This document shows positions 18,089 to 26,133 of a stretch of 64,000 bases of DNA, piece by piece; positions within the stretch are counted from its first letter, which is position 1; every line of letters begins with the position of its first letter. The notes beneath the pieces are model-generated. The model did no database searches, had not been told where the DNA came from, and saw nothing but the letters and a program-made list of their open reading frames with translations. Made by a program: the position numbers and the translations under genes. This DNA is from Trinickia fusca (GTDB taxonomy: Bacteria; Pseudomonadota; Gammaproteobacteria; Burkholderiales; Burkholderiaceae): positions 79,049 to 143,048 of the forward strand of contig NZ_RBZV01000004.1 of the NCBI RefSeq assembly GCF_003628145.1, given 5' to 3'.

Positions 18089-19597
18089 ATGACCTCCGTT
18101 AGCACGCTCACTCAAGATATCGAAGGCCGTCCGTCGCGCCTGATCGCCCCGCTCACGAGCCTGAAGCCGACCTGTGCAGCCGCTGCGCTCGCCATCGCCA
18201 TGGCCGCCCTCGCCGCACCCGCGCAAGCACAGACGGCAACGGACGCAGCACCGGCCGCATCCGCCGCCCCCGCGGCAGCCGACGCCGGCGCGAAGCCCGC
18301 ACAAGCGGATGCGCAGCCCGCCGCGCCGACCGGCTTCTGGGAACGTTCGAACCTGCTCGGCGATATCGGTGGGCTGCGTACGCTGCTCGGGAATCACGGC
18401 GTCACGCTGAATCTTCAGGAAACGAGCGAGCTGTACGGCAACTTCTCGGGCGGCCTAAGCAAGGGTGCTTCCTATAACGGCGCCACGCAATTCGGCTTCA
18501 GCGTCGATACCGACAAGGCGTTCGGCCTCAAAGGCGGCCAATTCTTCATCGACGCCCTGCAGATCCACGGGCACGGCATCACGGCCGCTCGACTCAACAC
18601 GCTGCAAACGGTGAGCGGCGTCGAGGCCGAACCGACGACGCGCCTGTGGGAAATGTGGTACCAGCAATCGTTCGGCGACAAGTTCGACGTGAAGGTCGGC
18701 CAGCAAAGCCTCGATCAGGAGTTCATCGTCAGCCAGTACGCGGGCACCTTCGTGAACGCCACGTTCGGCTGGCCGGTTTTGCCGTCCGCCGACCTGCCCG
18801 CTGGCGGCCCCGCCTATCCGCTGTCGTCGCTGGGCGTGCGCCTGCGCGTCAAGCCCACCGATTCGCTCACGGTTCTGGGCGGCATCTTCGACGGCAACCC
18901 GGCGCCTGGCGACGGCGATGTCCAGAAGCTCAACGCCGACGGCACGCGGTTCAATCTGCACAACGGCACGCTGCTGATCGGCGAAGTGCAATACGCGATC
19001 AATCAGCCGCCCGCAAGCGGCACGCCCGACAAGTCGAGCGGCCTGCCGGGCACCTACAAGCTCGGCTTCTGGTACAACAACAACCGTTTCGCCGACCAGC
19101 GTTTCGATCAGAACGGCGTGCCGCTCGCGAGCTCGACCACCGGCACGCCCGCCATGCATCGCGGCAACTACAGCATCTATGCCGTGGCCGACCAGATGGT
19201 GTGGCGCCCGGCCGCCGACAGCCCGCAATCGATCGGCGTATTCGCGCGCGTGATGGGTGCACCGAGCAACCGTAACCCGATCGACTTCCACGTCGATGCG
19301 GGCGTCGTGTTGAAAGCGCCGTTCAAGGGGCGCGACAACGATTCCGTTGGGCTTGCGGTCGGCTATGCGAACGTCAGCTCGAGCGCCAGTGCGGCCGATC
19401 GCGACAGCGGCGCCATTGTGCGCTCCGCCGAAACGGTGGTCGAAGCGACGTATCAGTATCAAGTCACGCCGTGGTGGCTCATGCAAGCGGACTTCCAGTA
19501 CTTCTTCCGCCCGGGCGGCGGCATCGCCAACCCGGACAACGGCCAGCGCATCGGCAACGAAGCGGTCGCGGGCGTACGGACGGTGTTGACGTTCTAA
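18089..19597 (+). CDS. OprB-type carbohydrate-selective porin
   Basis: Product of 502 residues. The signal peptide ends near APAQAQ-T (about residue 49). An Ala/Pro-rich linker follows, then the OprB-like beta-barrel (from FWERSNLLGDIGG, about residue 85) to the C-terminal VRTVLTF, where a terminal Phe is the outer-membrane assembly signal. OprB porins admit glucose and other sugars. I chose ATG 18089 over an upstream frame extension because a purine-rich AGAAGAAAG lies just before it. A strong terminator follows. No sugar ABC transporter is nearby, so the substrate is open. Confidence 0.9.
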   Translation: MTSVSTLTQDIEGRPSRLIAPLTSLKPTCAAAALAIAMAALAAPAQAQTATDAAPAASAAPAAADAGAKPAQADAQPAAPTGFWERSNLLGDIGGLRTLLGNHGVTLNLQETSELYGNFSGGLSKGASYNGATQFGFSVDTDKAFGLKGGQFFIDALQIHGHGITAARLNTLQTVSGVEAEPTTRLWEMWYQQSFGDKFDVKVGQQSLDQEFIVSQYAGTFVNATFGWPVLPSADLPAGGPAYPLSSLGVRLRVKPTDSLTVLGGIFDGNPAPGDGDVQKLNADGTRFNLHNGTLLIGEVQYAINQPPASGTPDKSSGLPGTYKLGFWYNNNRFADQRFDQNGVPLASSTTGTPAMHRGNYSIYAVADQMVWRPAADSPQSIGVFARVMGAPSNRNPIDFHVDAGVVLKAPFKGRDNDSVGLAVGYANVSSSASAADRDSGAIVRSAETVVEATYQYQVTPWWLMQADFQYFFRPGGGIANPDNGQRIGNEAVAGVRTVLTF

Positions 19598-19605
19598 AGG
19601 CCTGA

Positions 19606-19638
19606 CGAAAGAAGCCCACATTGAGCGGGCTTCTTTCG
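19606..19638 (+). terminator. Terminator of the OprB porin gene
   Basis: 12-bp perfect stem CGAAAGAAGCCC / GGGCTTCTTTCG with a 9-nt loop, 9 bp after the stop codon and followed by TTCTCGCTTC. The A/T-rich outer stem could also work from the other strand for the convergent DJ-1 gene. Confidence 0.8.
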
Positions 19639-19723
19639 TTCTCGCTTCTGCGCGCCTGTTCTCCGTGCTGCCATAAGCCGGCGAACAGGCCACTGCCCCT
19701 ATGAACCGATTAACGGTTATCGA

Positions 19724-20401
19724 TTAGCGCACCGTCCTCACGCGCTCGACAATCGCCTCGCGTTCCGCCCGAACGTTGGCCGACCGTGTGCGCACCAGCT
19801 CGACGACCGACGCCGGCGCCGTATCAGGACTGCCCGCATCGAACGGCGGATGCGGCGCATATTCGATCGCCAATTGCGCCGCCTGCGCCTGCTCTGCATC
19901 AAACAGTTCGCTCACGAGCGTCAACGCAAAGTCGATACCTGCCGTCACTCCGCCGCCCGTGAACAAGTTGCCGTCACGGACCACACGATCGTGAACGGCA
20001 ATCGCGCCAAACGGCGCGAGCATGTCGTGGTAGGCCCAATGCGTCGTCGCGCGGCGGCCTTGCAGCAAACCGGCTGCACCGAGCACAAGCGAGCCCGTGC
20101 AGACCGACGTGACGAACCTCGCCTGCCGGGCGTGAGCTCGAATGAAATCAAGCGTCTGCGCATCCTCCATGAGTTTGCCGACCCCGTAGCCCCCCGGCAC
20201 GCACAGCACGTCGAGCTGCGGACAATCGGCAAATGTCGTATCGGGCGTCATCACGAGGCCGCTGCTGGCCTTGATCGGCTCCAGCGTCTTCCAAACGAGG
20301 TGTATCGACACGTCCGACAACGACGCGAATACATCAAGCGGCCCCGTGAGGTCGAGCGCTTGAACCTGGGGAAACAACAGAAAACCGACGTGGATCGTCA
20401 T
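19724..20401 (-). CDS. DJ-1/PfpI-family protein, isonitrile-hydratase-like
   Basis: Product of 225 residues, one DJ-1/PfpI domain. Cys101 lies in SVCTGSLVLGAAG and Asp17 in LDLTGP; the general layout matches isonitrile hydratase (InhA) and related enzymes, though glyoxalase or regulatory roles occur in the family. I chose ATG 20399-20401 because GGAGGAG precedes it and MTIHVGFLLFP is the canonical domain start. It diverges from a GlxA-type regulator with the same domain at its N terminus, a common regulator/target pairing. Confidence 0.8.
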   Translation of the reverse strand: MTIHVGFLLFPQVQALDLTGPLDVFASLSDVSIHLVWKTLEPIKASSGLVMTPDTTFADCPQLDVLCVPGGYGVGKLMEDAQTLDFIRAHARQARFVTSVCTGSLVLGAAGLLQGRRATTHWAYHDMLAPFGAIAVHDRVVRDGNLFTGGGVTAGIDFALTLVSELFDAEQAQAAQLAIEYAPHPPFDAGSPDTAPASVVELVRTRSANVRAEREAIVERVRTVR

Positions 20402-20455
20402 GAAGCACTCCTCCGACAAGGGCGTGTATTGACGAAAGTGTACGCCTGCATCGTG

Positions 20456-20469
20456 TGGCAGAATTGCCA
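20456..20469. promoter_or_regulatory. Candidate operator in the divergent DJ-1/GlxA promoter region
   Basis: Inverted repeat TGGCA-GAAT-TGCCA, with a further TGCCA at 20486-20490, inside the 96-bp gap between the two divergent start codons. It is a plausible binding site for the adjacent AraC-type regulator. Confidence 0.4.
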
Positions 20470-20497
20470 AACACCCCTCGTTTCCTGCCACTTCGCT

Positions 20498-21469
20498 ATG
20501 CGTTCCGCCAATCGACTCCCGATCTACGTGCTCGCGTTCCCGGACGTTCAACTGCTCGACGTGTCGGGGCCGTTGCAAGTTTTCGCCACCGCGAACGAGG
20601 TCGCGCCTCTGCACGGACAAGATGTTCGGTATGCCCTTCATGTCGTCTCGGCGGAGTCGCGACAGGTGATGTCGACGGCCGGCCTGGGGCTCGCCACATC
20701 GCGTTTGCCGGCAGCAGGCAAGCGCTGCGACACGTTGATCGTCGCCGGAGGCAGAGGCGTCCGGGCAGCAAGCGAGGATGCACGATTGACGAACTGGATA
20801 CGCAGGCGCGCAGCAACATCACGGCGCGTGGCGTCCGTGTGCACGGGGGCGTTTCTGCTCGCTGCGGCGGGATTGCTCGACGGGCACCGTGTGGCGACGC
20901 ATTGGGCACACTGCGACGAGCTCGCCGGGCGCTATCCCGCGCTGCATATCGAGCGCGACCCCATCTTCATCAACGACGGTCCGATCTGGACCTCGGCCGG
21001 CGTCACGGCCGGCATCGACCTCGCGCTCGCGCTGGTCGAAGCAGACCTCGGGCGCGCCGTGGCGCTCGACGTCGCCCGGCATCTCGTGGTCTTCCTCAAG
21101 CGGCCTGGTGGACAAGCCCAATTCAGCACGACGCTGTCGCTACAGCATGAGGAAGACCGCTTCGGCGACCTGCATGCATGGATCGCGGAACATCTATCGG
21201 GGGACCTGTCCGTGACACGACTGGCCGCTCGACTCGAGATGAGCGAAAGGAGTTTCATGCGCCACTATCGGTCGGCAACGGGAACCACGCCTGCTCAGGC
21301 CGTCGCGCGCATTCGAATCGAAGCGGCGAGCCGATTGCTCGTCGAGACGTCGTGGTCCGTCAAGCGCATCGCTATGAAATGCGGATTCGGCAGTGAAGAG
21401 ACGATGAGGCGCACTTTTCTGCGAACGTATTCCGTGCCCCCGCAGGCATATCGGGAGCGGTTTGCGTAG
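20498..21469 (+). CDS. GlxA-type AraC-family regulator with DJ-1/PfpI domain
   Basis: Product of 323 residues. DJ-1/PfpI domain about 8-190 (Cys115 in SVCTGAFLLAAAGLL), AraC double HTH about 220-320 (ending in VPPQAYRERF). I chose ATG 20498 (MRSANRLPIYVLAFPD) because the domain starts right after it and longer frames run into the divergent gene. It probably controls the divergent DJ-1-like enzyme in response to its substrate. It is a different protein from the GlxA homologue at 14446-15444. Confidence 0.88.
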   Translation: MRSANRLPIYVLAFPDVQLLDVSGPLQVFATANEVAPLHGQDVRYALHVVSAESRQVMSTAGLGLATSRLPAAGKRCDTLIVAGGRGVRAASEDARLTNWIRRRAATSRRVASVCTGAFLLAAAGLLDGHRVATHWAHCDELAGRYPALHIERDPIFINDGPIWTSAGVTAGIDLALALVEADLGRAVALDVARHLVVFLKRPGGQAQFSTTLSLQHEEDRFGDLHAWIAEHLSGDLSVTRLAARLEMSERSFMRHYRSATGTTPAQAVARIRIEAASRLLVETSWSVKRIAMKCGFGSEETMRRTFLRTYSVPPQAYRERFA

Positions 21470-21488
21470 CGAAGCGGAAAAGAATCAA

Positions 21489-23006
21489 TCAAAACCGCAA
21501 CTCATCATGTATCCAAGGTGCGGGGTGGGCATCCCCTTCCGGGGTATAAACGGGCGCGACGATTATAGAGGCATTCCAATCTCGCGTATTGAAAACCTCC
21601 TGAATCATCTGATCTTGCCTTCTTGGATTGCCATGCGCAACGTCGGCCAGCATCCGAGGTTGCCAACCGCCACCGAACTCCCCAAGCGGGATTTGCGTCG
21701 GATCGAGCTCGACTCCAGGAGACCCCGTCTTACCGCGGAAATCTATGTTGATCACATCCCACCCCGATGTCGCCTTTAATTGAATGACAAAATCGGTGAA
21801 TTGCTCGTTTTTCTCGCACATTACATTCAGCACATTGTGTTTCGCGAGACCCGGATCGATCTTGCAAAATATTGGACGGTTCTTTATGCCATGAGCGTCA
21901 TCCACGTTCCACGATGCCCACGGTACTGTCGTGGGGACGATTTGATCGTCTACCCATGCGTAGCCGACCGGCAGCTTGGATAAGCCGATGGCCTCCGGAT
22001 CCTCGCAAGTGCCGCTTCCCGGCGACGAGTCCGGTAACGTGGAGGTTTGAAATGGAAGAATTGCACAGACTCTGGAGTTGGCTCGATCATGCAGTTCATC
22101 ACCGAGCACGATCTCGGTAACACGATCGATTTCCGCGTCGATTTCGCTATCCGGTGGAGCCTCGCTTACGGAACGTTCCGACCGGCTCGAACTTGCCGGA
22201 ATCCCACAGAATTGAGCACCAAAAGTAGCGTTGCGCAATCTGTCCTGGAGGCTCATAGCGGCTGCCCGGGCTTGATTGTAGACGCGGTATGCGACGGTTG
22301 TGGCGGGGTTGGGAAGCGCGTCGATGAACCATGGCGTGGTGTTGCCATGCGTATCGGCCGGGATGTATCTCGGGTTGTCGACACGAGTATTCGGCACCGC
22401 TTCAATCTCATGTCCGTCGGCGGCGAGCCGATATTGTGTTGCGTGACTAATGAGGGTCGGCGGAATGTATCGATACGCAACCCATTCCGATTCTCCCCTC
22501 GCGGTATTCATGGCGCCATCGAGCGTCAATACTCTTGCCTGAAGCTGTCCTGTGAGCTCGCAATCTTCCATGCGATCCATCGCACGTTGCAGGCTCCTGA
22601 TTACGCCAAAGAAGCGATTGGTTGCGCGTATCACATAAATCCACACCCGCCGCTCCCCAATATCTCCGGGCGTGGGTTGCAACCGCCCCCGCGCCATACG
22701 TCGCACGACCGATTCTCTGGCGGTGGTGGCGACGAACGCGCTTGAGCGTCGGGCCTCAGCTTCACTGCTTGCAGCCCTGTACATGCCCACCCCCAGGACG
22801 TGGTTGAGGAGATTCATATCGCGACCGACCGATGAGAACCCTTGGTCGAAGACGATGTCCGGGCCGCGGTCGTCGTAACGATAGAGCACTGCAGGCGGAT
22901 CGGGCGGCAACGGTTGTGGCTGCATAGCCCATCCGGTGCGAATAATTGCCATCAAAATGAAGCATGAGATGGCATGTAATCTTGGGGAACGGCAGGCATT
23001 CGACAT
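21489..23006 (-). CDS. Exported ADP-ribosyltransferase toxin, pertussis toxin S1-like, with C-terminal extension
   Basis: Product of 505 residues. A signal peptide (about 1-27) is followed at once by a pertussis-toxin-S1-like domain (about 35-240). Matches recalled from PtxA: PPAVLYRYD (Arg43, equivalent to Arg9), LLNH (His69, equivalent to His35), SAFVATT (PtxA SAFVSTS) and ESEWVAYRYIPP (PtxA QSEYLAHRRIPP), placing the catalytic Glu at residue 174. PtxA has Q-x-E here; this protein has E172-S-E174, the biglutamate form of Arg-specific toxins such as cholera toxin A. The PtxA cysteine next to the LDHLTGRSC segment is absent. Residues 240-505 form an unrecognised extension with several Cys. 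No B-subunit genes are adjacent. The gene is more AT-rich than its flanks, hinting at transfer. Family and motif are seen; target and delivery are unknown. Confidence 0.85.
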   Translation of the reverse strand: MSNACRSPRLHAISCFILMAIIRTGWAMQPQPLPPDPPAVLYRYDDRGPDIVFDQGFSSVGRDMNLLNHVLGVGMYRAASSEAEARRSSAFVATTARESVVRRMARGRLQPTPGDIGERRVWIYVIRATNRFFGVIRSLQRAMDRMEDCELTGQLQARVLTLDGAMNTARGESEWVAYRYIPPTLISHATQYRLAADGHEIEAVPNTRVDNPRYIPADTHGNTTPWFIDALPNPATTVAYRVYNQARAAAMSLQDRLRNATFGAQFCGIPASSSRSERSVSEAPPDSEIDAEIDRVTEIVLGDELHDRANSRVCAILPFQTSTLPDSSPGSGTCEDPEAIGLSKLPVGYAWVDDQIVPTTVPWASWNVDDAHGIKNRPIFCKIDPGLAKHNVLNVMCEKNEQFTDFVIQLKATSGWDVINIDFRGKTGSPGVELDPTQIPLGEFGGGWQPRMLADVAHGNPRRQDQMIQEVFNTRDWNASIIVAPVYTPEGDAHPAPWIHDELRF

Positions 23007-23818
23007 TTGAGGAGTTTCCTTAACGGCTGCGAGCCGTCGAGTAACGGGCGACGAGCCGTTTTCGAAGGCCAGCCGCTATCTATCGGGCTGGCCTCGAAAG
23101 ACGGCTACATTGACAATAGATTTTGGAGACGCGAATTGTTGATCCCAACCTGCCAATTAATCGCAGCTGATGTCGACAATTCAGACTGAATGACGACATG
23201 AGTTCTCGCATTGAGTTCGCCTAATTTCAATGCCAACTACTGGCGAATCTCCGGTCGAATGGTCCCCCTGGTGCTCGGCAATGCTGGGAGCTGGCGCAGA
23301 CAGTCGCTTTATGCACTGAAAATGCTTGGGACACAGCGGACTGCCGGATGGTCGTTCCTGCTGAATGCGCAAAGCGCCCCAAGTGTTTTTGGGGGGAGGG
23401 GTGAGGCGCGCAATGGCGGGACTGGCGGTGCGCTGCAGCACTGCGGGGCATCGATGCGAACCGTTATCGGGTCCGACTTTAATGCGTCTGCAAAATCGAT
23501 AACCCTTGAATGCTACGTTACGCGCGGCCCAATTCGAGGCCAGCCGCTTCCTGGTGAATCCGGGAAAATTCCATAAGAAAAGCAGCCCTATCTATGTTGA
23601 TTAACGCTCGAAGCATATCCTCGCCCTGTCCGCCTTAGCAACGCTGACGGTGATGACCGCATCTTCCATTGGGCGCGCGTCCCCATTGGCGAGAGACATC
23701 ATCGCAGCATCGGATGGCTGATTCTGCCGCAAAGGCGCGACCGCTCTCGTACCCTAGGTCGGCACGTCGAAGTGTCGAGGTCGAGGACCAGTATTTGAAG
23801 CAATCCTGAACGACGAAC
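23007..23818. other. Gene-poor, AT-richer region beside the toxin gene, with repeats
   Basis: About 0.8 kb with no convincing complete gene. It contains an imperfect inverted repeat at 23054-23106 and a second copy of its core (TTCGAGGCCAGCCGCT at about 23533-23548). At 23611-23718 a plus-strand frame reads like a signal peptide (KHILALSALATLTVMTASS) but has no start codon and stops soon, so it may be a decayed exported gene. The composition differs from the flanking core genes. Confidence 0.5.
23054..23106. repeat. Imperfect inverted repeat upstream of the toxin gene
   Basis: Arms 23054-23074 and 23086-23106 pair over most of 21 nt (core GGCCAGCC / GGCTGGCC, outer AGCCG / CGGCT) around an 11-nt loop. 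It lies 48-100 bp upstream of the toxin start codon, so it could form a leader hairpin or mark a mobile-element remnant. Confidence 0.5.
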
Positions 23819-25057
23819 TCAGTAATCCAAGACCGCTTGCTTCGGCACAATATCCAACCGCTTCATCAGAAACGCCGCGCCGACATAGCAACCGAAAGCG
23901 ATGATCCCCGCGCAGGCAACGACCAACGGCCAGTCGCCATAGCAAAGATAGACCCGCTTCAAACTTTCCACGCCCACCACCATCGTCAGCAATAAAATCG
24001 AGTTGATCATCGCGGCAACCCCGCCTTTCGGCGCATCGCTCGAGAACAATGCCAATCGATAGAGTGCCGTATAGCTCGCACCGAGCCCTGCCGCGTAGAC
24101 GACGAAGCCCGGCACCGCACTCGTAAAACCCTCACCGAGCAGGCGGCCCGCCACCATGACGCCGGCACCTGCGCCGACGACCGTGAGCCCACCCGCGGCG
24201 AGACGACCCAACGAAATGCGGCTGGCCAGTTGCCCGGCGATCAGGCAACTCACACTCATCGCGCCGATGACGGGCAATTGTCGCCACGCATAGGCAAGCG
24301 GCCCGAGATGTCGATTCGTCATGAAAATGACAGGCCCCAGCGCGATCCACGTCATGAACGGAATAGCAAGCGCACCGATGGCGAACGCGGCGCGGATCAA
24401 CGCCGTTTCGCCGAGCAGGCGCCGGTAAGTCCGCGCAATCGTGCACAACGATAGGCGCTCGCTCGTCACCGAGGCCGTTTCGGGCATGTGCTTCGCCATG
24501 CCCAACCCAGCCACCGCGCCGACCACGGCGATCAGCGCGAAGATCGTCCGCCAGGGCGCGACTTCGAGTACGAGCGCGCCGAGAACAGGGCCGATCAGCG
24601 GAGCAAACAACGCGACGCTCGCCATCAAGGCGATGGTCTCGACTGCCTTCACCTCGTCGAACGCCTCATGAACGGCGGGATAGCCAACCGCCGCCACGAA
24701 TGCCACCCCCATGCCCTGCACGAAGCGCAGCGCAATGAACGAGGGCATCGACTCGGACCAGTACATGGCCGAGCAAGACAGCACGAACAAGGCCACACCG
24801 GAGAGCATGACGATGCGCCGTCCCTTGTGGTCCGACAACGGGCCGAGCAGCCACTGCAGCGCGACATTGCCAAGCAGCGATACGGTAAGCGCCAAGGTGA
24901 TCTGGCCCGGCCCCGCGCCGAACTCGCGGACCACGGTCGGCATCGCGGGCAGCGACATGTCGTTGGAAACGTAGGTGGCGAATTCGAACAGGACGAGGAA
25001 GACGGGGAACCAGAATGTCATGTAGGTGAAGGATGTAGGTAGTCGCTTGGAATGCAT
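23819..25057 (-). CDS. MFS multidrug transporter, MdfA-like
   Basis: Product of 412 residues, 12 predicted membrane helices. The first helix reads FEFATYVSNDM, matching E. coli MdfA; the two acidic residues needed for cation recognition there (Glu26, Asp34) correspond to Glu25 and Asp33. The motif-A-like loop GPLSDHKGRR (about residue 80) follows. MdfA is a proton antiporter for chloramphenicol and many lipophilic cations. The gene is divergent from a LuxR-type response regulator gene across 151 bp. The assignment to the MdfA/MdtM subgroup is fairly firm; the actual substrates are unknown. Confidence 0.87.
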   Translation of the reverse strand: MHSKRLPTSFTYMTFWFPVFLVLFEFATYVSNDMSLPAMPTVVREFGAGPGQITLALTVSLLGNVALQWLLGPLSDHKGRRIVMLSGVALFVLSCSAMYWSESMPSFIALRFVQGMGVAFVAAVGYPAVHEAFDEVKAVETIALMASVALFAPLIGPVLGALVLEVAPWRTIFALIAVVGAVAGLGMAKHMPETASVTSERLSLCTIARTYRRLLGETALIRAAFAIGALAIPFMTWIALGPVIFMTNRHLGPLAYAWRQLPVIGAMSVSCLIAGQLASRISLGRLAAGGLTVVGAGAGVMVAGRLLGEGFTSAVPGFVVYAAGLGASYTALYRLALFSSDAPKGGVAAMINSILLLTMVVGVESLKRVYLCYGDWPLVVACAGIIAFGCYVGAAFLMKRLDIVPKQAVLDY

Positions 25058-25208
25058 TTCATCATTAATAGCTCACTAAGACTAGGTCAATCGGAATGGG
25101 AACTTTCCCAGACGAACGAGGAAAACGTTGGTTTGAACGGCGAATCGAAGAAAGCCGTTTTAAGGTGTGAAAAGATAGGACTTTCAAAAAGGCACGCTAG
25201 CGCCCTAT

Positions 25209-25898
25209 ATGACGAACCATCAAATCCTCTTGATGTCCCGCCCCAAGCATCGCATCCGGGTCGCGCTGCTCGATGATCATCCCGTCGTCGCATTCAGCAT
25301 CTCCAGCTATTTCCGCGGCGCTACCGATCTGGAGATCGTGGCCAGTACATCGACTGCCGACGAACTCTTCGATGTCGTCGGTCGCGGCGCGTGCGATGCG
25401 GCGCTGGTCGATTTTCATATGCCGAACGACCGCCTCGACGGTGCGTCGTTCGTCAAGCGATTGCGCTTGCACGCACCTTCACTCGCGATCATCGTGTTTT
25501 CCGCCGCTCCGGCGAACGACTTCGAAAGCGTGTGTTACCGGGCGGGAGCGAACGCGTTCGTCGAAAAGTCCGTCGACTTGTCGATGATTGCGGAGGCGGT
25601 CCGCCGTTCCATGAGTTCACCGAAGGATTTTCTGGTCGTGCGCAACGGTGCCGTCCAGGCCGCCGAGCCATGGGTCGACGACGAGCGGCTGTCCCCCAAC
25701 GAAATGGAAGTGCTCCGGCACATGGCGACGGGCCTCACCGTCACGCAAACGGCGGATCGGCTCAATCGCAGCAGAAGAACGATCAGCACGCACAAGCGCA
25801 GCGCGATGCGCAAACTGCATCTGCCCGACGACCTCAGTCTGGCGCTGTTCCTGAAAGAGAGGTTCGGGCGTCAGGCCGGCAGCCGGCGCTGGAGCTGA
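25209..25898 (+). CDS. Orphan NarL/LuxR-type response regulator
   Basis: Product of 229 residues. The receiver (about 15-135) has acidic pair D22/D23, phosphoacceptor D68 in LVDFHMP and the conserved Lys in FVEKS. The LuxR HTH is at about 160-215 (LSPNEMEVLRHMATGLTVTQTA). No Shine-Dalgarno sequence is clear at ATG 25209; a second ATG at 25233 (MSRPKHRIRVALLDD) is an alternative. No kinase gene is adjacent. The nearest is the BvgS-like kinase at 27.7-31.0 kb, which already has its own partner, so cross-talk is possible. Confidence 0.88.
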   Translation: MTNHQILLMSRPKHRIRVALLDDHPVVAFSISSYFRGATDLEIVASTSTADELFDVVGRGACDAALVDFHMPNDRLDGASFVKRLRLHAPSLAIIVFSAAPANDFESVCYRAGANAFVEKSVDLSMIAEAVRRSMSSPKDFLVVRNGAVQAAEPWVDDERLSPNEMEVLRHMATGLTVTQTADRLNRSRRTISTHKRSAMRKLHLPDDLSLALFLKERFGRQAGSRRWS

Positions 25899-26101
25899 TA
25901 CTCGCCGGCCGCTGGCGCTGGCGGCAACCCGGGACACGCTCAGTCCTGCTATTGCACGCCGCTGAGGCGCCCTGAACGCATTGCGCGTTCAGCAGGAAGA
26001 CAATCCGTTGCGAGCCGGCACGAGGCGGTGAGCGCCGCACGATGCAATAGGCGAACGTTGCTCGCCAAGGTGGGGCGGCCGCGCCGAGCCACCAAACGAA
26101 A

Positions 26102-26119
26102 GGGCGGCGCATGCCGCCC
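26102..26119 (-). terminator. Terminator of the MFS transporter gene
   Basis: 7-bp stem GGGCGGC / GCCGCCC with loop GCAT, 15 bp beyond the MFS stop codon. It is followed on the minus strand by TTTCGTTT. A moderate intrinsic terminator. Confidence 0.65.
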
Positions 26120-26133
26120 AAGCCCCGCGCCGC

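Noticed and set aside
23211-23576. 121-codon plus-strand frame beside the toxin gene
   Set aside because: No good ribosome binding site and no family resemblance; low-complexity Gly-rich middle suggests non-coding.
23611-23718. Signal-peptide-like text KHILALSALATLTVMTASS
   Set aside because: No start codon precedes it and it stops after about 35 codons, so it is not listed as a gene, only as a possible remnant within the gene-poor region.
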